DNA of 64,000 nt from Paenibacillus uliginis N3/975 (GTDB taxonomy: Bacteria; Bacillota; Bacilli; Paenibacillales; Paenibacillaceae): assembly GCF_900177425.1 (NCBI RefSeq), contig NZ_LT840184.1:636837-700836 (forward strand), in the 5' to 3' direction. Made by a program: the position numbers and the translations under genes. Shown here piece by piece: positions 25,752-34,866 of the stretch. The notes beneath the pieces were generated by a model. It saw only the letters and a list, made by a program, of their open reading frames with translations. It ran no database searches and was not told the DNA's origin. Numbering within the stretch: the stretch's first letter is position 1; each line of letters starts with the position of its first letter.

Positions 25752-26930
25752 ATGGAGCAATTTAAACGGATTCACTTGATCGTATTGGACTCGGTAGGTA
25801 TTGGCGAAGCACCGGATGCGGCTGCATTTGATGATGTAGGTTCCGATACGCTGGGACATATCGCCCACGAATGCGGTGGCCTGAACATGCCGAATATGTC
25901 AGCGCTTGGTCTGTCCAATATCCGTAAAATTGAAGGTGTGCCTGCAGCTGAGAAACCGCGTGCTTACTTTACCAAAATGCAGGAAACTTCCAACGGTAAA
26001 GACACCATGACTGGACACTGGGAGATCATGGGTCTTTACATTGATACGCCGTTCCGGGTGTTCCCGGACGGCTTCCCGGATGAGCTGATTACCCGCATCG
26101 AAGAAAAGACAGGCCGGAAGGTGATCGGCAATAAACCGGCCAGCGGTACGGAAATTATTGAAGAGCTCGGCGAGGAGCATGTAAAGACAGGTGCACTCAT
26201 TGTGTATACCTCTGCAGATTCTGTACTACAGATTGCAGCACATGAAGAGGTTGTACCTTTGAAGGAATTGTATGAGATTTGTGAGTTCTGCCGTGAAATT
26301 ACGCTGGAGGACCCTTACATGTTAGGACGCATTATCGCCCGCCCATTCGTAGGGGAGGTTGGCCAGTTTAAGCGGACGGCCAACCGTCATGATTACGCGC
26401 TTAAGCCATTTGGACGTACAACGATGAATGAACTGAAAGACGCTGGATTTGATGTAATTGCACTTGGGAAAATCTCCGATATTTATGATGGAGAAGGAAT
26501 TACCGAGGGCATCAGAACCGTCTCTAACATGGACGGCATGGACAAACTGGTGGCCACCATGGATAAATCTTTTAACGGTCTAAGCTTCATAAACCTTGTC
26601 GACTTCGATGCTGTCTACGGACATCGCCGCGATCCGAAAGGTTACGGTCAGGCTCTGGAAGAATATGATGTACGTCTGCCTGAGGTGTTCGACAAAATGA
26701 CGGATGATGATCTGTTGATTATCACAGCGGATCATGGTAATGATCCTACTTATAAAGGAACGGACCATACTCGTGAATATGTGCCGCTGCTCATATATTC
26801 CCCACGCTTTGCTGAAGGGAAGGAACTGCCACTCCGTAAGACGTTTGCGGATATCGGAGCTACTGTAGCCGACAACTTTGGTGTAACAAAACCTGAGTAT
26901 GGTACGAGCTTTTTAAATGATCTCAAATAA
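25752..26930 (+). CDS. deoB: phosphopentomutase
   Basis: A 392-aa alkaline-phosphatase-superfamily mutase interconverting (deoxy)ribose 1- and 5-phosphates. The first metal site is 'LDSVGIGEAPDA' near the N-terminus, the phosphorylated threonine is in 'KDTMTGHWE', and the C-terminal metal ligands are in 'ITADHGNDP' and 'GTDHTREYVP'. ATG 25752 has TGGGGGAAT at a suitable distance; ATG 25746 is too close to it. It converts deoxyribose 1-phosphate from the two phosphorylases to the DeoC substrate. Confidence 0.95.
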   Translation: MEQFKRIHLIVLDSVGIGEAPDAAAFDDVGSDTLGHIAHECGGLNMPNMSALGLSNIRKIEGVPAAEKPRAYFTKMQETSNGKDTMTGHWEIMGLYIDTPFRVFPDGFPDELITRIEEKTGRKVIGNKPASGTEIIEELGEEHVKTGALIVYTSADSVLQIAAHEEVVPLKELYEICEFCREITLEDPYMLGRIIARPFVGEVGQFKRTANRHDYALKPFGRTTMNELKDAGFDVIALGKISDIYDGEGITEGIRTVSNMDGMDKLVATMDKSFNGLSFINLVDFDAVYGHRRDPKGYGQALEEYDVRLPEVFDKMTDDDLLIITADHGNDPTYKGTDHTREYVPLLIYSPRFAEGKELPLRKTFADIGATVADNFGVTKPEYGTSFLNDLK

Positions 26931-26954
26931 TATCAGAATGTGGAGGAATGGAAC

Positions 26955-27662
26955 ATGAGTACACATATTGGAGCGAAACCGGGAGATATTGCTGAATCCA
27001 TATTGCTGCCTGGGGATCCGCTACGGGCGAAATTCATTGCTGAGACCTATTTGGAGGACGTTACCTGCTACAACGAAGTTCGCGGTATGCTTGGCTTTAC
27101 AGGAACGTACAAAGGAAAGCGTGTATCCGTACAAGGGTCAGGCATGGGTGTGCCTTCGATCGGTATCTATGTCAATGAGCTTATCTCCGAATATGGTGTG
27201 AAAAATCTGTTCCGTGTCGGCACCTGCGGCGCAATGCAGCAGAATGTACGTGTTCGTGATGTAATTTTGGCACAGGCTGCTTGTACGGATTCAGGAATGA
27301 ACCGCCATCATTTCCAAGGTTACGATTTCTCACCGATTGCGAGCTTCCCGCTGTTGAAAGCAGCTTACGAGCGTGGTGTTGAAAAGGGTCTGAATATGCA
27401 TGTGGGCAACGTGTTTACTTCCGACGTGTTTTATCGTGAAGACAAATCAGCTGTTCAAAAGCTGATGGATCACGGGGTTCTGGGTGTAGAGATGGAGACG
27501 ACGGCCTTGTATACAATTGCAGCGAGAAAAGGTGTAAACGCCCTGACGATTCTGACGGTAAGCGACCATCTCCTGACCGGGGAAGAAACGACATCGGAAG
27601 AGCGTCAGACGACCTTTAACGACATGATGGAAGTGGCTTTGGATACAGCAATTTCGCTTTAA
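26955..27662 (+). CDS. deoD: purine nucleoside phosphorylase, DeoD type
   Basis: A 235-aa hexameric-type (PNP-UDP family) phosphorylase cleaving purine (deoxy)nucleosides to base and (deoxy)ribose 1-phosphate. 'HIGAKPGDIAESILLPGDPL' at the N-terminus, 'GSGMGVPSIGIY' and the base-binding 'GVEMETTALYT' are the family signatures. The start at 26955 follows TGGAGGA by seven bases, and the gene lies 24 bp after deoB, so it is clearly in the same operon. Confidence 0.95.
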   Translation: MSTHIGAKPGDIAESILLPGDPLRAKFIAETYLEDVTCYNEVRGMLGFTGTYKGKRVSVQGSGMGVPSIGIYVNELISEYGVKNLFRVGTCGAMQQNVRVRDVILAQAACTDSGMNRHHFQGYDFSPIASFPLLKAAYERGVEKGLNMHVGNVFTSDVFYREDKSAVQKLMDHGVLGVEMETTALYTIAARKGVNALTILTVSDHLLTGEETTSEERQTTFNDMMEVALDTAISL

Positions 27663-27734
27663 TAAGCCAGGATTACTTAAATTTTCCACTTAATTTATAG
27701 AGAATATCAACGCGAACAGTGAGGAGAATGTACG

Positions 27735-29036
27735 ATGAGAATGGTTGATTTGATTGCGAAGAAACGCGACGGCAAGGAACTGACAACAGAAGAAATCAAT
27801 TTCTTTATCGGCGGATACACCAAGGGCGAGATTCCTGATTATCAGGTCAGTGCGATGGGTATGGCTATCTTCTTCAAAGATATGACAGACCGTGAGCGTG
27901 CAGATTTGACGATGGCTATGGTGAACTCTGGTGAGACGATCGACCTGTCTGCGATTGAAGGCATCAAGGTCGATAAGCACTCTACTGGCGGCGTAGGCGA
28001 TACGACCACACTCGTACTGGCACCTCTCGTAGCTGCGCTCGATATTCCGGTAGCGAAGATGTCCGGACGTGGTCTCGGCCACACCGGCGGAACGATTGAT
28101 AAACTGGAATCCATTGAAGGCTTCCATGTGGAGATTAGCAAAGATGAGTTTGTTAACCTCGTTAATAAACATAAAATTGCTGTTATCGGTCAGACGGGTA
28201 ACCTGACTCCTGCTGACAAAAAGCTGTACGCACTGCGCGATGTTACCGCAACCGTTGATTCCATTCCGTTGATTGCAAGCTCTATCATGAGTAAGAAGAT
28301 TGCAGCTGGATCCGATGCTATTGTACTTGATGTAAAGACTGGTGCAGGTGCATTTATGAAAACGGTGGAAGATGCGAGGGAACTGGCACATGCGATGGTT
28401 AGCATCGGTAACAATGTCGGCCGTAAGACGATGGCGGTTATTTCTGATATGAGCCAGCCGCTTGGGGTGGCTATCGGTAACTCTCTGGAGGTGCAGGAAG
28501 CTATCGATACACTTCGAGGCGAAGGACCGAAGGATCTGGAAGAGTTGTGTCTTGCATTGGGAAGACAAATGGTATTCCTGGCGAACAAAGCAGAATCACT
28601 GGAAGAAGCCGAAGAGAAGCTGAAGGAAGTTATGCGTAACGGTAAGGCTCTTGAGAAATTCAAGGAGTTCATCGCAAACCAGGGTGGAGACGCCTCCGTT
28701 GTGGATAACCCTGAAAAGCTGCCACAAGCGAAGTACAAAATCGATCTTCCTGCACTTGAAGACGGTATGGTCGCCGAGCTCGTTGCCGATGAAATCGGAA
28801 CAGCTGCTATGCTGCTCGGAGCAGGCCGCGCAACGAAGGAATCAGAAATCGATCTGGCTGTCGGCTTGATGCTGAACAAGAAGATTGGTGACACTGTGAA
28901 AAAAGGTGATTCCTTGGTGACGATTCACGCCAACCGTGAAAACGTGGATGATGTAAAAGAAAAGCTGTATGCAAACATCCGCATCTCAGATCACGCAGAA
29001 GCTCCTGTGTTGGTGCATGATATTGTAACTGAATAG
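27735..29036 (+). CDS. pdp: pyrimidine-nucleoside phosphorylase
   Basis: A 433-aa enzyme splitting uridine, deoxyuridine and thymidine with phosphate. The glycosyltransferase-family phosphate-binding site 'KHSTGGVGDTTTL' is near residue 80 and 'SGRGLGHTGGTIDKLES' follows at about 110. It has the N-terminal helical, central alpha/beta and C-terminal domain arrangement of the Bacillus enzyme. GTGAGGAG precedes ATG 27735. Last gene of the deo operon, ended by the terminator at 29070-29108. Confidence 0.95.
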   Translation: MRMVDLIAKKRDGKELTTEEINFFIGGYTKGEIPDYQVSAMGMAIFFKDMTDRERADLTMAMVNSGETIDLSAIEGIKVDKHSTGGVGDTTTLVLAPLVAALDIPVAKMSGRGLGHTGGTIDKLESIEGFHVEISKDEFVNLVNKHKIAVIGQTGNLTPADKKLYALRDVTATVDSIPLIASSIMSKKIAAGSDAIVLDVKTGAGAFMKTVEDARELAHAMVSIGNNVGRKTMAVISDMSQPLGVAIGNSLEVQEAIDTLRGEGPKDLEELCLALGRQMVFLANKAESLEEAEEKLKEVMRNGKALEKFKEFIANQGGDASVVDNPEKLPQAKYKIDLPALEDGMVAELVADEIGTAAMLLGAGRATKESEIDLAVGLMLNKKIGDTVKKGDSLVTIHANRENVDDVKEKLYANIRISDHAEAPVLVHDIVTE

Positions 29037-29069
29037 TCGTAACCTTCTTAACATAAATGTGAAAATGTG

Positions 29070-29108
29070 ACTGTCCCTCCAGTGTATTTTCGGGGGGACA
29101 GTTTTTTT
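29070..29108 (+). terminator. terminator of the deo operon
   Basis: ACTGTCCCTCC pairs with GGGGGGACAGT across a short loop, followed by seven T. Confidence 0.9.
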
Positions 29109-29237
29109 GTAGGCTTATAGATCATATCGTCTGTGCGCCGCTCATATATTGCTAATGGGGAAAGGTAAGTAAGGCAGTTTGATGGGAGAGAGAGAAGCCG
29201 TTCGTAAGAGCCATCCTGATTAGGGAGGCGGGCGGCT

Positions 29238-29318
29238 ATGACAATCGATCAGTTGATTGCTTTGCTGGCACTTATCGTTATGATCATCGGACTTGCGGTG
29301 AACAAGAGCAAATCATAA
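29238..29318 (+). CDS. 26-aa hydrophobic peptide resembling type I holin-like toxins
   Basis: ATG 29238 lies nine bases after GGGAGG (29223-29228). The peptide (MTIDQLIALLALIVMIIGLA then VNKSKS) has a short polar start, one hydrophobic helix and a Lys/Ser end, the layout of small type I toxins called holin-like in Firmicutes. GCCATCC (about 29210-29216) can pair with GGGAGGC around TGATTA, hiding the ribosome site, as expected for such toxins. A terminator hairpin follows 12 bp after the stop. I did not find a clear antisense RNA promoter, so the toxin idea is inference. Confidence 0.5.
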   Translation: MTIDQLIALLALIVMIIGLAVNKSKS

Positions 29319-29330
29319 GCAAGTTCGGAT

Positions 29331-29359
29331 GAGGGCAGATATTGCCCTCTTTCTTTTTG
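29331..29359 (+). terminator. intrinsic terminator after the 26-aa peptide gene
   Basis: GAGGGCA-GATAT-TGCCCTC followed by TTTCTTTTTG. Confidence 0.85.
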
Positions 29360-29486
29360 TTTTCTTTGAAGCCATCTGCACATTATTTCCACTCTAGTAC
29401 CTGGTGCTATATTGCTAGATTTCGCAGAAAGTCATATACTGTGGTTGCAATGTTCTCCATATTTCATCAATTCATAGGAGGAAGTC

Positions 29487-30452
29487 ATGCTCTATGTATC
29501 AGCGTTTGTCGTTTCTATACTGCTAGTGCTTCTACTGATTCCGCCGTTTCGCAAGCTTGCCGTCAAAATCGACTTTGTTGATAAGCCAAGGCCCGACAGT
29601 GAACGTAAAATTCACCGTGAACCTATTCCGCTTACCGCAGGTATAGCGATTTTCCTTGGATTTTTTATTACATATTTTGTGTTCATAGGCTCAATTACGA
29701 AAGAAGCCGTCGGGATTTTTCTCGGTAGTATACTAATATTAGGGATCGGCCTTGTGGATGATTGGTATAAAACCAATGGCAAGGAGCTGGCTTCACTGCC
29801 GAAGTTGATTGTTCAGGTGTGCGCAGCAATTATCGTGTACAGTTCCGGTATTGCATTTGAGGGATTTAACAATCCGTTCAACGGCCAGTACATCAATTTG
29901 CCGGAATGGCTGCAGCTTGTGCTTACAATTCTGTGGATTTTCGGCGTTACCACCGTCATCAATTTTTCGGATGGCATCGACGGTTTGGCTGGCGGGCTCT
30001 CGGCTATCTCGGGAGGAACCTTGTTCGTGGTCGCCTTGACGATGGGAAGAGGGGATTCGGCACTGCTTGCCGTCATACTGGTGGGTGCGGCTCTAGCGTA
30101 TTTGCGATATAACAAACCACCGGCCAGAGTGTTTATGGGTGATGCGGGGGCGACGTTCCTTGGCTTTATTCTCGGCATTATCGCTTTGGACGGAGCTTTT
30201 AAGGGTGCTACGCTTGCCTCACTGTTCGTTCCGATCTTCGCTCTGGGTGTACCCATATTCGACAACATTATTGTGGTCATCCGTAGACTGCGTGAGTCTA
30301 AACCGATCTACCAAGCGGACGCGTCTCAGGCACATTACCGGCTGCTTGCGACAGGATTGAACCAGAAGCAGACACTCATCTTTCTGTGTTTACTGAATCT
30401 GTGTTTTGGTCTGACGGCGATTATCCTTGCCATTAACGGAGCTGGAGTGTAG
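29487..30452 (+). CDS. tagO: undecaprenyl-phosphate N-acetylglucosaminyl-1-phosphate transferase (TagO/WecA/MraY family)
   Basis: The 321-aa integral membrane enzyme moves GlcNAc-1-phosphate from UDP-GlcNAc to undecaprenyl phosphate, the first step of teichoic acid or other secondary wall polymers. About ten membrane segments are predicted. Family motifs appear in order: 'KPRPDSERKIHREPIP', 'GLVDDWY', 'NFSDGIDGLAGG', 'VFMGDAGATFLGF' and the basic 'HYRLLATGLNQKQ'. ATG 29487 follows TAGGAGGA. The gene is monocistronic. In SLH-protein producers this enzyme may start the wall polymer to which SLH domains bind. Confidence 0.9.
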   Translation: MLYVSAFVVSILLVLLLIPPFRKLAVKIDFVDKPRPDSERKIHREPIPLTAGIAIFLGFFITYFVFIGSITKEAVGIFLGSILILGIGLVDDWYKTNGKELASLPKLIVQVCAAIIVYSSGIAFEGFNNPFNGQYINLPEWLQLVLTILWIFGVTTVINFSDGIDGLAGGLSAISGGTLFVVALTMGRGDSALLAVILVGAALAYLRYNKPPARVFMGDAGATFLGFILGIIALDGAFKGATLASLFVPIFALGVPIFDNIIVVIRRLRESKPIYQADASQAHYRLLATGLNQKQTLIFLCLLNLCFGLTAIILAINGAGV

Positions 30453-30482
30453 TTGGTTATATCGTATTTACTAAGATGGAAT

Positions 30483-30523
30483 AAAAGCTTTGTCCTTCCA
30501 ATGGAAGCGGCAAAGCTTTTTTT
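30483..30523 (+). terminator. intrinsic terminator of tagO
   Basis: AAAGCTTTGTCCTTCC pairs with GGAAGCGGCAAAGCTTT, followed by T7. Confidence 0.9.
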
Positions 30524-30794
30524 GCGTTTATCTCGAAATTGTTAGATCGAAGTGACAAAGTTGTTAGTAACCGGTGCGATTTTGAAAGGTGAATCGATGG
30601 ATCGCATACAAAATTTACCTTATATTTAAATCACAAAAGTTGATCAGACAACAGGGGAGGTTAGAGTTTGGCGGAGGCCTCGTCAACGTGCGGTGTGGCA
30701 TTGCATGACGACGGTTGACCACATGCGGTTTCAGGTATATCAGTATCCGTGATCTGCTTTTAGTTTAATTGTACTCGAGGAGAAGAATACAAAC
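30524..30794 (+). other. 271-bp region before the serine hydrolase gene
   Basis: No gene is visible. CGAGGAGAAG at the right end is the ribosome site for 30795. The middle contains GC-rich segments (about 30660-30730) without an obvious paired structure or a convincing promoter. Confidence 0.4.
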
Positions 30795-32276
30795 ATGGAC
30801 CCATCTAAAAAAAATTACAAGATAATTCAATATCGGAGTACATCTATACTCGCAATTGTTTTTATGTTGTTATTGAATTCGGTTGTCTTCACACCGTCAG
30901 TTGATGCTGAATCGAATCAAAATCATATGGATACCGCAAAAATTGATCAATTCATGGAGTCTGCGATGGAACGACTCAACATTCCGGGTGCTTCCCTGGG
31001 AATTGTCAAAGGCGATCAGGCCGTCTATCTAAAAGGTTACGGGATCTCTGGTCCTGATAAATCGCCCGTCACGTCCCAAACTCCTTTTGTGCTGGGCTCC
31101 ACAAGCAAATCAATTACGGCGACTGCTATCATGCAACTGGTGGAGGAAGGAAAGATACACCTAGAGACACCGGTACAGCATTATTTGCCCTGGTTTCAAT
31201 TGGCTGATAAAGAAGCTTCAAGCAAAATAACTGTCAAGCATTTGCTTCATCAAACAAGCGGTATCTTTACTCGTGATGGTCGGGTCAGTTTGACAAAAGG
31301 TAATAAGTCTATAGAGGAACATATAAGAAGTTTACATAAGACACAGCTTACCAAGCCTGTAGGATCTGAATATCAATATTCCAATTTAAACTATGATATT
31401 CTCAGTGGAATTGTTCAAGCTATATCCGGGCAATCTTACGAACAGTATGTACGGACGAACATTTTTGATCCATTGGATATGAAGCATAGCTACACCTCAC
31501 CCAATGATGCAGCTAAGGGTGGTCTGGCGACAGGTTATCAGCCTGTATTTGGATATATGACACCGACCAAACAGCTGAACCATAAGGGGACTATTGCTTC
31601 GGGCTATTTGATTTCAAGTACAGAGGACATGTCCAATTTTTTAATTTCTCAGATGAACCGCGGATATTTTAAAGACAAATCGATTTTGTCTGAAGAGAGT
31701 ATGAAGCAGATGCATCAGCCTTCTTCATCTGCTGTGGACGGCCCATCTTACGCCATGGGTTGGAGCGTTAACGACAATGTGATATTTCATGACGGTGCCA
31801 CGGAAAACACATATTCTTTTATGGCTATGGATGGGGAGTATGGGTACGTCCTTCTTGTTAATGCAATGGATTACCTCGTCTCCTATGAAAGTCTGATTGC
31901 CGGAGTTAGAGGTATAGTTCATGGTGAAGAACTTACACAGGATGATGTTCCCAGTGCAATGAATACGTATCTGGTGGCTGATCTTATCGCCTTAGTGGCG
32001 TTGGTATTTGTCATTTACTCAATCTACCGTTTATTTAAACGGAGAGACAAAGTACGGATTACAGGTTCTCGCGTTTTCATTCAAGTCTTATTGATGCTTG
32101 TATTTTATTTCACGCTTCCTATCGCCGTATTAATCTATATGAGTACAATAGCCCCTTGGCCGGTCATTGAGTTGTTCCTGCCTGGATTGGGACACCTGCT
32201 CTTCACTCTTTCCATACTTTTACTGATTATCGGTGGGACCAAGACAATTCTACTTATTCGCAGCCGTGTAACATAG
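30795..32276 (+). CDS. membrane-anchored serine hydrolase, beta-lactamase class C/PBP4* family
   Basis: The 493-aa protein has an N-terminal signal/anchor segment (residues 16-38), an extracellular penicillin-binding fold (about 45-365) and three C-terminal membrane segments (about 390-485). Active-site motifs are S102-T-S-K105, Y195-S-N197 and HDG in the third position ('NVIFHDGATENT'). Such proteins act as D-aminopeptidases, esterases or peptide-modifying enzymes more often than as true beta-lactamases. The C-terminal membrane part is common in Bacillus/Paenibacillus members. It stands alone, between terminators. Confidence 0.87.
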   Translation: MDPSKKNYKIIQYRSTSILAIVFMLLLNSVVFTPSVDAESNQNHMDTAKIDQFMESAMERLNIPGASLGIVKGDQAVYLKGYGISGPDKSPVTSQTPFVLGSTSKSITATAIMQLVEEGKIHLETPVQHYLPWFQLADKEASSKITVKHLLHQTSGIFTRDGRVSLTKGNKSIEEHIRSLHKTQLTKPVGSEYQYSNLNYDILSGIVQAISGQSYEQYVRTNIFDPLDMKHSYTSPNDAAKGGLATGYQPVFGYMTPTKQLNHKGTIASGYLISSTEDMSNFLISQMNRGYFKDKSILSEESMKQMHQPSSSAVDGPSYAMGWSVNDNVIFHDGATENTYSFMAMDGEYGYVLLVNAMDYLVSYESLIAGVRGIVHGEELTQDDVPSAMNTYLVADLIALVALVFVIYSIYRLFKRRDKVRITGSRVFIQVLLMLVFYFTLPIAVLIYMSTIAPWPVIELFLPGLGHLLFTLSILLLIIGGTKTILLIRSRVT

Positions 32277-32344
32277 AGAAAGAGAGGCTTGCGACGAGTG
32301 ACATAACAGGGAAAATCGTCATTATTCGGGAGCATATAAATAAA

Positions 32345-32395
32345 CAAAAGACCGCAGTGGCAGCCTTCATCGGCTAGTCCTGCGGCCTGTTTTTG
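32345..32395. terminator. bidirectional terminator
   Basis: GACCGCAGTGGCAGCC pairs with GGCTAGTCCTGCGGCC (with mismatches); A-run on the left and T-run on the right suit two convergent genes. Confidence 0.75.
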
Positions 32396-32452
32396 ATTAC
32401 GGAGATTGTGACTTACATGTCTGAGCAGTGGAGGACGAAAGTCCACAGTTCC

Positions 32453-33403
32453 TCAAACTTTTTCTGAGTATAGCTTTCTGGATAATAAAGCTGCACCATC
32501 TGCCGGTGTAAGATCATTTTTTCCTTCCATGAAAGACAAGCCGGGGAAGCGGCTTAACAGAGTTTCACGAAAGGCATCACGGAAAATAGCGGAATGGTTG
32601 AATATAGAGCCAGTACAGACGACCTCGGTCTCTGTAAGCTCCGAGTCCCGCCCGATCAGGGCCGTCGTGGTTTCCGCAAGTTCTACCGCTTGATCCCTCA
32701 AAATGCCTTGGGCCAGATCATCGCCGTCCTTCGCAGCCTCCACGCAATAGCGGGCAAAAGCAGCAATGTCATTTCTTCCAATAGAAGACTGATAGACATA
32801 GGATTTCAGTTCTGAAATATGTCCGAAGTTATAAGCATCCGTAATACGCTGGGACATTAACGTAGCCGGCAGCATACCTTCAAGACTCTTGATTACCGTC
32901 TTCAGGGTAAGAAGACCGATCTGGTAGCCGCTGCCTTCGTCGCCGAGAATATGGCCCCAGCCACCGACGCGGTAGCGCTTACCTTTTTGGGTAATTCCAT
33001 ATGTATTGGATCCGGTTCCTGAAATGACCAAAATGCCATACTCCCGTTCCAGTGAAGCCATTAATGATATTTCTGCCTCGGTTGTGATCGATATGGGAAA
33101 TGAGTGGTCATGCTGCTGCTGATAAGATCGGAGAAAGGAAATGACGTTATCCTTTTCTTCCGACGTACTTACACCCGACATACCCAAACATATACCTTTG
33201 ATTGCTACATCAGACAAGGATAAGGATAAAGGCTCTACCACACGGTTAAGAACATTCGAAAGCTCCTGCATGGCACCATCAAAAGTGACGACATACGGAT
33301 TGGTGGAGCTTCCCGAGTATCGAGATAATACTTTACCATGGCTGTCTATGGCGGCCGCTTCCGTTTTAGTACCGCCTCCGTCAACACCTAAAAAAATATC
33401 CAT
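32453..33403 (-). CDS. BadF/BadG-type amino-sugar kinase (MurK / N-acetylglucosamine kinase-like)
   Basis: A 316-aa ASKHA-fold kinase. The ATP-binding phosphate-1 loop 'GVDGGGTKTEAAAID' opens the protein, 'ISGTGSNTYGI' is phosphate-2 and 'GGWGHILGDEGSGYQIG' is the conserved sugar-kinase element. Relatives phosphorylate GlcNAc, and the clostridial MurK phosphorylates both MurNAc and GlcNAc. It diverges from anmK with a 222-bp control region between them, which favours a role in cell-wall amino-sugar recovery. The ribosome site is weak (GAAGTGA). Confidence 0.82.
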   Translation of the reverse strand: MDIFLGVDGGGTKTEAAAIDSHGKVLSRYSGSSTNPYVVTFDGAMQELSNVLNRVVEPLSLSLSDVAIKGICLGMSGVSTSEEKDNVISFLRSYQQQHDHSFPISITTEAEISLMASLEREYGILVISGTGSNTYGITQKGKRYRVGGWGHILGDEGSGYQIGLLTLKTVIKSLEGMLPATLMSQRITDAYNFGHISELKSYVYQSSIGRNDIAAFARYCVEAAKDGDDLAQGILRDQAVELAETTTALIGRDSELTETEVVCTGSIFNHSAIFRDAFRETLLSRFPGLSFMEGKNDLTPADGAALLSRKLYSEKV

Positions 33404-33484
33404 CGCTAATCACTTCGCTTTCCATTTCAGTATAGGAGAAAATCATAGTGTTGTAAAATAAAATTTTAAAAAACTAATAATCAA

Positions 33485-33513
33485 TTGAAATATTATTTCA
33501 TACATTTTATAAT
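33485..33513 (+). promoter_or_regulatory. anmK promoter with palindromic operator
   Basis: TTGAAA (33485-33490), a 17-bp spacer and TATAAT (33508-33513). TGAAATATTATTTCA (33486-33500) is a palindrome around the -35 box and resembles sites bound by RpiR-type regulators such as MurR. A repressor bound there would block the polymerase. Confidence 0.75.
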
Positions 33514-33531
33514 AAACACAATCTAACTTTT

Positions 33532-33545
33532 TGAAAGCGATATCA
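33532..33545 (+). promoter_or_regulatory. CcpA cre site in the anmK leader
   Basis: TGAAAGCGATATCA fits TGWNANCGNTNWCA at every fixed position. It lies about 12-25 bp after the expected transcription start, a position typical of glucose repression. Confidence 0.75.
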
Positions 33546-33625
33546 TTTATTTGTCGAATTTTGATTTTTGATATAACGTTGGCCGTTATTTTTACGTCAT
33601 TTGAAAGTTGAAGGAGGGGCAAGCC

Positions 33626-34816
33626 ATGATCGTATCCGGTTGGGAAAAGGATCTTCCGGTAATCGTAGTCGGACTTATGTCGGGAACTTCACTGGATGGC
33701 ATAGATGCGGCCGTTGTCCGGATTACCGGAAGCGGATTGCAGTCACAGGTGGAGCTTATTCATTACGCAAGTACACCGTATGATGCTTCAACCAGAGAGA
33801 AACTGAAGGCATTGTGCAGTGTGGAGCATTCCAGCAGCGCTTCGATATGCAGCATGAATGCCTATTTGGGAAGTCTGTTCGGTGAAGCAGTTCTTCAAGC
33901 CGTCTCGGAAGCCATGCTTCAAATCGATGACGTTCATTTGATTAGCTCGCACGGTCAAACGGTGTGGCATATTCCAGTGGGAGAGAGTGGAGATCACTAT
34001 TCTGTTCCTTCTACACTGCAAATCGGTGATATATCGGTTATAGCCAAGCACACCGGAACAATGGTCGTGGGCGATTTCAGGCCTGCGGACATGGCCGTCG
34101 GTGGACAAGGCGCACCTCTTGTTCCATACGGTGATTTTATTCTGTTTCGGGATGAGCGCAAAGGGCGTCTGCTTCAAAATATCGGCGGAATCGGGAATTG
34201 CTCGGCCATCCCGGGTGGTGCAGGTCCCACAGAAGTGCTCGCGTTCGACACGGGACCGGGCAATATGGTTATGGATGAAGTCGTTTATGTCTTGTCTGGG
34301 GGCCGTCTGTCTTACGATGAAGAAGGACGGTGGGCAGCACAGGGGAGAGCCGACGATGGTCTTCTTGCGGAAATGATGTCACACCCTTATTTTCATATGA
34401 CGCCTCCCAAGTCCACAGGCAGGGAGTTGTTCGGTAAGGGCTATGCTTCTTGGTTCTTGGATAAGGCCAAAGAGCGGAATCTTTCGGATGAGGACATCAT
34501 TGCAACAGCGACAGCATTTACCGCTCATTCGATAGCAGACAGTTATCAAAAATATGTGTTTCCGGTTTGTAAAATTCATGAAGTGATCGTTAGTGGCGGC
34601 GGGGCTCATAATGCAGAGCTGCTACGGATGCTTTCCGAACTGATACCGGAGCAGAAGGTGTTGACCTCGGCACAGCTTGGCTTTCATGATGATGCGAAAG
34701 AAGCCGTCATTTTTGCACTGCTGGGTAATGATTTCATGCATGGCATTCCGAATAATTTGCCTGCGGCAACAGGTGCGGGACGTCCTACAGTCATGGGGAA
34801 ATTGGCATTGCCATAG
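33626..34816 (+). CDS. anmK: anhydro-N-acetylmuramic acid kinase
   Basis: The 396-aa enzyme hydrolyses and phosphorylates 1,6-anhydroMurNAc to MurNAc-6-phosphate in cell-wall recycling. The ATP/sugar motif 'GLMSGTSLDGIDAAVVR' starts at residue 15; 'SSHGQTVWH' and 'DTGPGNMVMDE' are also typical. ATG 33626 is preferred over TTG 33608 because AAGGAGG (33611-33617) lies between them. GlcD- and GlcF-like genes follow 50 bp later in the same operon, which is unusual. Confidence 0.92.
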   Translation: MIVSGWEKDLPVIVVGLMSGTSLDGIDAAVVRITGSGLQSQVELIHYASTPYDASTREKLKALCSVEHSSSASICSMNAYLGSLFGEAVLQAVSEAMLQIDDVHLISSHGQTVWHIPVGESGDHYSVPSTLQIGDISVIAKHTGTMVVGDFRPADMAVGGQGAPLVPYGDFILFRDERKGRLLQNIGGIGNCSAIPGGAGPTEVLAFDTGPGNMVMDEVVYVLSGGRLSYDEEGRWAAQGRADDGLLAEMMSHPYFHMTPPKSTGRELFGKGYASWFLDKAKERNLSDEDIIATATAFTAHSIADSYQKYVFPVCKIHEVIVSGGGAHNAELLRMLSELIPEQKVLTSAQLGFHDDAKEAVIFALLGNDFMHGIPNNLPAATGAGRPTVMGKLALP

Positions 34817-34866
34817 AGGATTCCGAAGGGATCAGGAAAGTACCACGAAAGAGAGGATGAAGAACT

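Noticed and set aside
27690..28568. 292-codon minus-strand frame
   Set aside because: Shadow of pdp; a low-complexity His/Arg/Asn-rich translation and no ribosome site.
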